From Candidatus Caldipriscus sp. T1.2 (GTDB lineage: Bacteria; Hydrothermota; Hydrothermia; LBFQ01), in assembly GCA_000980735.1 (NCBI GenBank), contig LBFQ01000036.1, positions 23,708-30,719 of the forward strand: a stretch of 7,012 bases of DNA. The letters run 5' to 3'. Under the pieces are notes generated by a model, which did not search any database, was not told the DNA's origin, and saw only the letters and a program-made list of their open reading frames with translations. Both the position numbers and the translations under genes were made by a program. Each line of letters begins with the position of its first letter. Within the stretch, counting starts at the first letter, position 1. Shown piece after piece: positions 1-4,947 of this stretch.

Positions 1-123
1 CTGAAAAGGATTTTTGAGGACGATGAGGGAAACATAGCGATAGAATCCGAGCTTAGGAGGGGGGATACGGTTGTGGTTTTGGGTGGGGAGATGTTGAGGG
101 AGGGTTCCAGGGTTGCCTTCTGA
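1..123 (+). CDS. Probable periplasmic adaptor (membrane fusion) protein, C-terminal end only
   Basis: The first base opens a reading frame of 40 codons that ends at TGA 121-123; the rest of the gene lies to the left of the window. The visible end, with ELRRGDTVVVLGGEMLREGS near its close, has the pattern that ends RND-efflux and HlyD/MacA-type adaptors: a glycine-aspartate turn, a run of valines, then a 'LREGSRV' strand. In that family this part forms the membrane-proximal beta domain, which contacts the inner-membrane pump. The adaptor links that pump to an outer-membrane channel. The assignment rests on a short tail and on pattern memory, so the family is probable but the substrate is unknown. 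Its stop codon lies 28 bases before the next start, so both could be on one transcript, although a possible promoter element begins on the stop codon itself. Confidence 0.6.
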   Translation: MKRIFEDDEGNIAIESELRRGDTVVVLGGEMLREGSRVAF

Positions 124-135
124 CAACCGTAAAAT
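123..135 (+). promoter_or_regulatory. Shared 13-base element with -10-like TAAAAT, before the sugar transferase gene
   Basis: ACAACCGTAAAAT begins on the last base of the upstream stop codon and ends 16 bases before the ATG at 152. The identical 13-mer occurs on the minus strand just before the malic enzyme start. TAAAAT (130-135) differs from the bacterial -10 consensus at one position. I see no -35 hexamer at the usual distance. If this is a -10 box, transcription would start near 142, leaving a leader of roughly 10 bases with no room for a normal ribosome binding site. That fits the absence of a Shine-Dalgarno sequence here. The promoter role is inference. Confidence 0.35.
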
Positions 136-151
136 TCTCGTTTCCCATTAA

Positions 152-1477
152 ATGAAATACTCTTTACCGCTCTTTTTGAGCGACCTATTGGCGATAATCC
201 TCTCCGTATTCCTTGCCTTCTTAGTGAAGTTCAGGGGACAGTACCTCGTGGAGCTACAAAGGGATAGGTGGGTTGAGGGAACTCTTATGGCCCTATCCAT
301 CCTCCTAATATCCATCTTCAAGGGGGTATATACGAAAAGGAGGCTTTTCTTCGAGGACCTAAGGGACACCTACGAGAACCTGTTTTTATCCTTCATCCTT
401 ATCTTCGCCTACTTTGCCCTTGCCAAGGGGGATGCGGACTATTCCCGTATGTTTGCCCTTTTATCCTTCGCCTTTTCGGCGATTTTGATCCCATCATTTA
501 GACTCCTTACCAAGAGGATCTTTAGGAACTTGATGTCGGAGGATGTTTTGGTTTTGAAGGGTCCGGAGTGCGAGAAGGTATATAAATTCTTGGAAAGGAA
601 TTGGTATTTATCCTATAAACCCGTTGGACCCGTGGAAATTTCGGATATTGAAAGTTGGGTGGGGAAGGTGGGAAACGTGGTGATTCCAAGGCTCCCATTC
701 CTCTCGGAATTTACCCAAGAGATCGCCACCATAAGCACGAAGTTTAAGCGTATCTTCTTCATACCCGACGTTGAAGGGATACCTTTTATGAAAAAAGTCT
801 TCCACTTTGACCCATCTTACAATTTACCCTTGATTGAGACGCACTTTGAAGGCTCGGATCCCATAAACTCCTTCCTCAAAAGGTTATTTGATATAGCCTT
901 TTCCCTAACCGTAATAACCTTAACCTCCCCCCTAATTCTCCTCATCGCCCTATTAATAAAGATAACATCAAAGGGTCCAGTGATATACAAGCAAAAGAGG
1001 GTGGGAAAGGGTGGAAGGGAGTTTTACCTTTACAAATTTAGAACCATGCACGAGAACGCGGACGAGATGTTAAAGGAGATCCTAGAAAAGGATGAGAAGC
1101 TTAGGGAAATTTGGGAGAAAAAAAGAAAGATCCCAAACGATCCCAGGATCACGTGGATTGGGAGGGTCTTGAGGAAATTCTCCCTGGATGAGCTCCCACA
1201 GTTCTTTAACGTATTAAAGGGGGATATGAGCGTTGTGGGTCCAAGGCCCGCTTTGAAGGAGGAGGTTGAGAAATATCACGGGCATTTGGCGAAGTTTTAT
1301 TATATGGTCAGACCGGGAATAACGGGTTTGTGGCAGGTGAGTGGGAGAAGCGACACCGACTTTAAAACCCGTGTAAAACTTGACGTAATTTATGTCCTCA
1401 ACCGTTCCCTCTGGCTAGATATAGTGATCCTTTTAAAAACCGTATTTGTGGTTTTAAAAGGTGAGGGGGCATATTGA
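152..1477 (+). CDS. Undecaprenyl-phosphate sugar phosphotransferase, WbaP/RfbP type (polyprenyl glycosylphosphotransferase)
   Basis: This 441-residue membrane enzyme very likely moves a sugar-1-phosphate from a UDP-sugar onto undecaprenyl phosphate, the first step in building O-antigen, capsule or exopolysaccharide at the inner membrane. Hydrophobic segments lie near residues 5-27, 44-60, 76-92 and 98-118. A soluble middle region follows (about 130-235), then a hydrophobic, probably re-entrant helix (246-270) and the catalytic domain. Family landmarks are KFRTM (295-299), NDPR (329-332), the Asp346-Glu347 pair in SLDELPQ, GPRP (363-366) and PGITGLWQVSGR (388-399); it ends in GEGAY. The insert before NDPR and the 'SLWLDIVILLKT' ending point to WbaP rather than the short PglC-type enzymes, and full length fits WbaP. 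The start is fixed: TAA directly precedes the ATG in frame. There is no Shine-Dalgarno sequence. Which sugar is used (galactose, glucose or other) cannot be read from sequence. Confidence 0.93.
   Translation: MKYSLPLFLSDLLAIILSVFLAFLVKFRGQYLVELQRDRWVEGTLMALSILLISIFKGVYTKRRLFFEDLRDTYENLFLSFILIFAYFALAKGDADYSRMFALLSFAFSAILIPSFRLLTKRIFRNLMSEDVLVLKGPECEKVYKFLERNWYLSYKPVGPVEISDIESWVGKVGNVVIPRLPFLSEFTQEIATISTKFKRIFFIPDVEGIPFMKKVFHFDPSYNLPLIETHFEGSDPINSFLKRLFDIAFSLTVITLTSPLILLIALLIKITSKGPVIYKQKRVGKGGREFYLYKFRTMHENADEMLKEILEKDEKLREIWEKKRKIPNDPRITWIGRVLRKFSLDELPQFFNVLKGDMSVVGPRPALKEEVEKYHGHLAKFYYMVRPGITGLWQVSGRSDTDFKTRVKLDVIYVLNRSLWLDIVILLKTVFVVLKGEGAY
1459..1466 (+). promoter_or_regulatory. Ribosome binding site for the propeller gene
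   Basis: AGGTGAGG lies inside the end of the sugar transferase gene, 10 bases before the ATG at 1477. It matches the purine-rich anti-16S pattern and supports the ATG, which overlaps the preceding TGA by one base, as the start. A TTG codon at 1474 is also in frame but is the weaker choice. The two genes are therefore probably translationally coupled. Confidence 0.6.
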
Positions 1478-2658
1478 TGATAACCTTTTTAACTCCTGAG
1501 CTTGTTTGCGATAGTTGTGAGAACGGTTTAAACCATAGGTACATATTTGCAGAAAATGGTAGGGTTCATATATCTTACCACAAGAGGGTTGGGGGAGTTT
1601 GGCAGGTTTTCTATAGGATGAAGGGTACATCTTGGTATCCAGAGGAGAGGGTAACGAACACTTCCGCGGATGCTAAGTACCCATCAATACTGGTATTTAG
1701 AGATAGCGTCTTCTTAGTTTGGCACGATTATAGGGTTGGTGGAATAAGCAACATAGAGATCTTCTTTAATGCAAAAGGGCTCTTTGATATCTCCTGGAAC
1801 CTTGAAACTAGGCTAACGTACACGAATTCGGGGGGACCGGGGGATAACGGGTATTTACCAACGATAAAAGAAAATGGCGGGAAATTATTCGTTGTTTGGT
1901 ACGATTATAGGGATGATCCAACATCAAACAGGGCTCAGATATATTTGAAGGTTAGGGATAGCGTATGGGGGAGCGATGTTAGGATCTCAAATTCACCGAG
2001 TAACGCCTGGTACCCCACCTTTGACTTCAGGGAGGATACCCTTTTCGTATTTTGGGCGGACAATAGAAATTCGGCTTACAACATATATGGGAATTGGGGA
2101 TATGGGGATCAGAGGATAACCGACGTATCATCGGGTTATCCGGATGTGGCAAACTCTTCGGGTAAGCTCCTTTTGGTTTATACGAATTCCTCAAGCTCTC
2201 CCCCACGTATCTCCGCAAAGATTTATGACGGTTCTTGGGGATCGCAGTTTGATGTAAGGCCATCGGGTAGATCGCAAAGCGACCCTACGGTCGTTCGGGA
2301 TGGTAGAGGTGGTTGGATCGTAGCCTGGAGCGAGGATTTTGGTGGGGACAGGGATATATTCGGCGTAAGGTTAAATAGTTTGGGAATTATAACGGATAGC
2401 TTTAGGATCTTTATGCTCGGGAATCAAAATAGACCATCCCTTTTCGTTGATGAAAACGGTTATATACACCTCACCTTCGTTGATTATACTAATCCCCTTT
2501 TTCCAAAGATATACTACACCAAATCTTCTGAGCCATTAAATTTGAGAGAATTTTCGCGGGATAAAACGACAAAAGTAAAACCCATAACCTTAAAAGGTAG
2601 GAAATTGTACATAAAGGGTTATTCCATATCCGGTAGGAAATTATCGGGAAGTCTTTGA
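1477..2658 (+). CDS. BNR/sialidase-like beta-propeller protein of unknown function
   Basis: The 393-residue product is built from about seven repeating units of 40-50 residues, beginning near residues 22, 68, 127, 179, 221, 269 and 319. Units 2 to 7 open with a two-residue pattern of Pro plus Ser, Thr or Asp (YPS, LPT, YPT, YPD, DPT, RPS). Most continue with a strand such as LVWHDYR or VVWYDYR and then an 'IYLKVR'-type strand. This resembles the sialidase/BNR-type propellers of exported proteins. I see no catalytic sialidase residues, so binding or scaffolding is more likely than an enzyme. The extreme end (about 370-393, with SISGRKL) vaguely recalls the C-terminal sorting domain of type IX secreted proteins but is far too short to claim. 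No signal peptide is visible, and an in-frame TGA at 1462 rules out a longer N-terminus. The gene is coupled to the sugar transferase gene and overlaps the malic enzyme gene end by 18 bases. Function unknown. Confidence 0.82.
   Translation: MITFLTPELVCDSCENGLNHRYIFAENGRVHISYHKRVGGVWQVFYRMKGTSWYPEERVTNTSADAKYPSILVFRDSVFLVWHDYRVGGISNIEIFFNAKGLFDISWNLETRLTYTNSGGPGDNGYLPTIKENGGKLFVVWYDYRDDPTSNRAQIYLKVRDSVWGSDVRISNSPSNAWYPTFDFREDTLFVFWADNRNSAYNIYGNWGYGDQRITDVSSGYPDVANSSGKLLLVYTNSSSSPPRISAKIYDGSWGSQFDVRPSGRSQSDPTVVRDGRGGWIVAWSEDFGGDRDIFGVRLNSLGIITDSFRIFMLGNQNRPSLFVDENGYIHLTFVDYTNPLFPKIYYTKSSEPLNLREFSRDKTTKVKPITLKGRKLYIKGYSISGRKLSGSL
1717..1912 (+). repeat. DNA-level trace of propeller unit duplication
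   Basis: Two 19-base stretches, 1717-1735 and 1894-1912, differ at a single base and lie 177 bases (59 codons) apart in the same frame. They encode VWHDYR and VWYDYR at the same place in units 2 and 3. Other units retain the pattern only at protein level (for example VFWADNR). This suggests relatively recent unit duplication or gene conversion within the propeller gene. Confidence 0.6.
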
Positions 2659-4918
2659 GAGGACTTGATTTATTGCGTAATATGCCAAGGCTAATATCCT
2701 CTCCTCGTTGTCCCCCTTCTGGATTATGTGGGCGGGTTTGCTTAAGCCCATAAGGATGGGACCTATGATCTTTACGTCAGCTAGGGAGGAAAGGAGCTTG
2801 TAAGCTATGTTTGAGGAGTTTAAGTCCGGGAATATTAGAATATTTGCGGATTTCCCTTTTTGGGCGAGCCTTGAAAATGGGTAGAACCTCTTCAGGAGTT
2901 CTTCGGAAAGGGCAACATGGGGATCCTCTAGAGTCGACCTGCAGGCCCGCATACCTTGAATTCAATATTTCCACCACTTTCCTCATCTTTTGTGGGGATT
3001 GAAGGTTTGATGTCCCAAAGTTTGAGAAGGAAACGAAAGCTATAGCGGGTTCGTAACCAAATTCTTTAGCAACCTCCGCGGACATGAGGGCAATATCAAC
3101 GAGATCCTCCACATCCGGTTCCGGGTTTACGGTGGTATCCGCCATAAATATTGCGCCTTTTTCGGTAAGGGCTATGTAAAGGCCTGCGACCTTTCTTATA
3201 CCCTCCTTAGGCTTTATTATTTCTAACAAGGGCTTTATTGCCTCGTTATAGTTATGAACCACACCGTAAAGGAGGGCATCAACGTATCCATCGTAAAGCA
3301 TTAAAGCTCCCAAATATCCTGGGTTCTTTATCTTCTCCTTCGCATCCTCATACCCCAAACCCTTCCTCCATCTTAGCTTCCACAAAAGATTCGCATAGTA
3401 CTCAAGCTTATCAACGTCGTTTGGATCCACTATTTCCGCCTCAAAGTCTAATCCTAGGTCGGAAATTAGGGATCTTATCCTATCCGGGAAACCTATGAGG
3501 ACGGGTTTTGCGATCCCTTCATCGCTTAAGGCGTTGGCAACCCTAAGTATCGTCTCGTTCTCGCCTTCTGGGAAAACTATCTTCGGAATATAAACGGGTT
3601 GAGTTTTTACCAATATCGCCCTAACGGTGCCTATTACCTTTTCGGAATATGCCCTTAACCTTTCCGTATAGCTTTTGATGTCAAAATCCTTTAACCTCGC
3701 CACCCCATCCCTCAACGCCGCCTTTGCAACCTCGGGTGAAACGGTGTATATCAGCCTTGGGTCAAGGGGTTTCGGTATTATGTAATCCTTTCCAAAGGAA
3801 AGCTTCCTTAATCCGTAAGCCTTTAGGACGTTTTCTGGTACATCTTCTCTTGCAAGGTTTGCCAAAGCTAAAGCCGCCGCGATCTTCATATTATCCGTAA
3901 TTTTCGTTGCCCTGACGTCAAGGGCTCCCCTGAATATGTAAGGGAAACCCAGTACGTTGTTGAGCTGGTTTGGATAATCCGACCTTCCCGTAGCTATTAT
4001 CGCATCCGGGCGAACCTTTTGGGCAACCTCGTATGGGATCTCGGGTACGGGATTGGATAGGGCGAAAATCACGGGCCTTTCCGCCATAACCCTTAAGTCC
4101 TCTTCCGTTAATAGGTTTGGACCGGAGACCCCTATGAATACGTCTGCCCCCTTCATCGCGTCGTGTAGCGTTCTTTCATCCGTTTCAACCGCAAACTTCT
4201 CCTTGTAAGGGTTCATCCCCTCCACCCTACCCTTGAATATCACCCCCTTAGTATCCACAAGCCTCATATTCTCCTTCTTTACCCCGTACTTGGTTAATAG
4301 ATCCGCTATTGCTATCCCTGCTGCACCGGCTCCCAAGATCACCAACTTTATATCCTCAAATTTTTTATTCTGTAGGTATAGGGCGTTTATGAGGCCCGCC
4401 AACACTATAATCGCCGTTCCATGCTGGTCGTCGTGGAAAACTGGAATATCCAAGAGTTCAATAAGCTTCTCCTCAACGTAAAAGCATTTTGGAGCCTTTA
4501 TATCCTCAAGGTTTATTCCCCCAAAGGTTGGAGATATGGCCTTAACTACGTTAACGAATTCATCGGGATCCTCCGCGGATACCTCTATATCTATTGCGTC
4601 AATATCCGCAAGCCTCTTGAAGAGCAGGGCTTTGCCCTCCATTACGGGCTTTGCTGCCAAAGGTCCTATATCCCCCAAACCCAAAACCGCACTCCCATCG
4701 CTTATAACCGCCACGAGATTAGCCTTGGTGGTGTAAAGATAGGCGCTTTCTGGATTCCTGTATATTTCCATTGAAACTTCCGCAACACCCGGCGTGTATG
4801 CCAAAGATAAGTCCCTTTGGGTCTCCGCCTTCTTTGAAGGTACAATGGAAATTTTGCCAGGCTTACCCTCCGAGTGATACCTAAAAACCTCCTCCGTTCT
4901 TATCTTTAGCTTGGACAT
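2641..4918 (-). CDS. maeB: Malic enzyme with phosphotransacetylase-like C-terminal domain (MaeB type), frame broken by vector sequence
   Basis: The enzyme oxidatively decarboxylates malate to pyruvate and CO2 with NAD(P)+ in the cytoplasm. Residues 1 to about 410 form the malic enzyme domain: SLAYTPGVA (38-46) with Tyr41, Lys96 in EGKALLFK, metal-binding Glu138/Asp139 and the FHDDQHGT motif (161-168), and the nucleotide loop GAGAAG (196-201). From about residue 440 to the end is a phosphotransacetylase-like domain, which in this family is a regulatory acetyl-CoA-sensing module. The frame runs cleanly to codon 658. It is then displaced by foreign bases at 2919-2946 and resumes one frame over, as VALSEELLKRFYPFSRL, to TAA at 2641-2643. 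Literally translated, the protein stops at 2777 with a false tail of about 50 residues. Adding back two bases gives 759 residues, the usual length for MaeB. The start matches where the family begins, but there is no Shine-Dalgarno sequence. The coenzyme preference is not decided here. Confidence 0.93.
2919..2946. other. Cloning-vector polylinker (pUC type) in the sequence: artefact
   Basis: These 28 bases contain, adjacent and in vector order, BamHI (2921-2926), XbaI (2927-2932), SalI (2933-2938) and PstI (2939-2944). They start with GGGG at 2919, exactly what remains of a SmaI site after blunt cloning. The vector match, recalled from the pUC18/19 polylinker, is continuous from 2919 to 2946 and is lost on both sides. 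The last one or two bases on the right could be native. The block replaces about ten codons of the malic enzyme gene and shifts its frame. It looks like the untrimmed start of a Sanger clone read, entering the insert on the minus strand at 2918. It is not part of the organism's genome. Confidence 0.96.
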
Positions 4919-4947
4919 AGTAGAGATTTTACGGTTGTAGCTTGGAC
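4907..4947 (-). repeat. 10-base direct repeat flanking the malic enzyme start region
   Basis: On the minus strand, GTCCAAGCTA occurs twice, 31 bases apart. The first copy (4947-4938) starts on the last base of the barrel gene stop codon. The second (4916-4907) starts on the third base of the malic enzyme start codon and encodes its first residues. The 13-base promoter-like element lies between them. This could be a small local duplication or paired binding sites; chance is also possible at this length. Confidence 0.4.
4926..4938 (-). promoter_or_regulatory. Shared 13-base element with -10-like TAAAAT, before the malic enzyme gene
   Basis: On the minus strand ACAACCGTAAAAT ends seven bases before the ATG, inside the 28-base gap after the barrel gene. 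It is identical to the element before the sugar transferase gene. If TAAAAT is a -10 box, transcription would begin at or next to the A of the ATG, giving a leaderless message. There is no Shine-Dalgarno sequence between it and the start, which fits. No good -35 hexamer is visible upstream in the barrel gene end. The role is inferred. Confidence 0.38.

Noticed and set aside
1474..1476. TTG as the start of the propeller gene
   Set aside because: An ATG follows immediately, overlaps the preceding stop by one base in the common coupled arrangement, and is better spaced from the ribosome binding site.
2649..2666. Hairpin (AAGTC / GACTT) as a terminator between the convergent genes
   Set aside because: The stem is only five pairs with an eight-base loop, low GC and no T-run, and it lies within coding sequence.
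2777..2918. The out-of-frame tail of the 713-residue malic enzyme reading
   Set aside because: It is read one frame off after the vector block and has no family resemblance, while the correct frame matches the family.
2919..2946. A natural restriction-site cluster, integration site or programmed frameshift element
   Set aside because: The order of sites and the exact SmaI boundary match a man-made polylinker. No slippery sequence or mobile-element end is present.
2641..2952. A separate 103-residue minus-strand protein
   Set aside because: Its first residues are translated across the vector block, and the rest is the missing C-terminus of the malic enzyme.
4421..4774. Plus-strand open frame of 117 residues opposite the malic enzyme gene
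   Set aside because: It lies antisense to the highly conserved malic enzyme domain and has no recognisable features or ribosome binding site.
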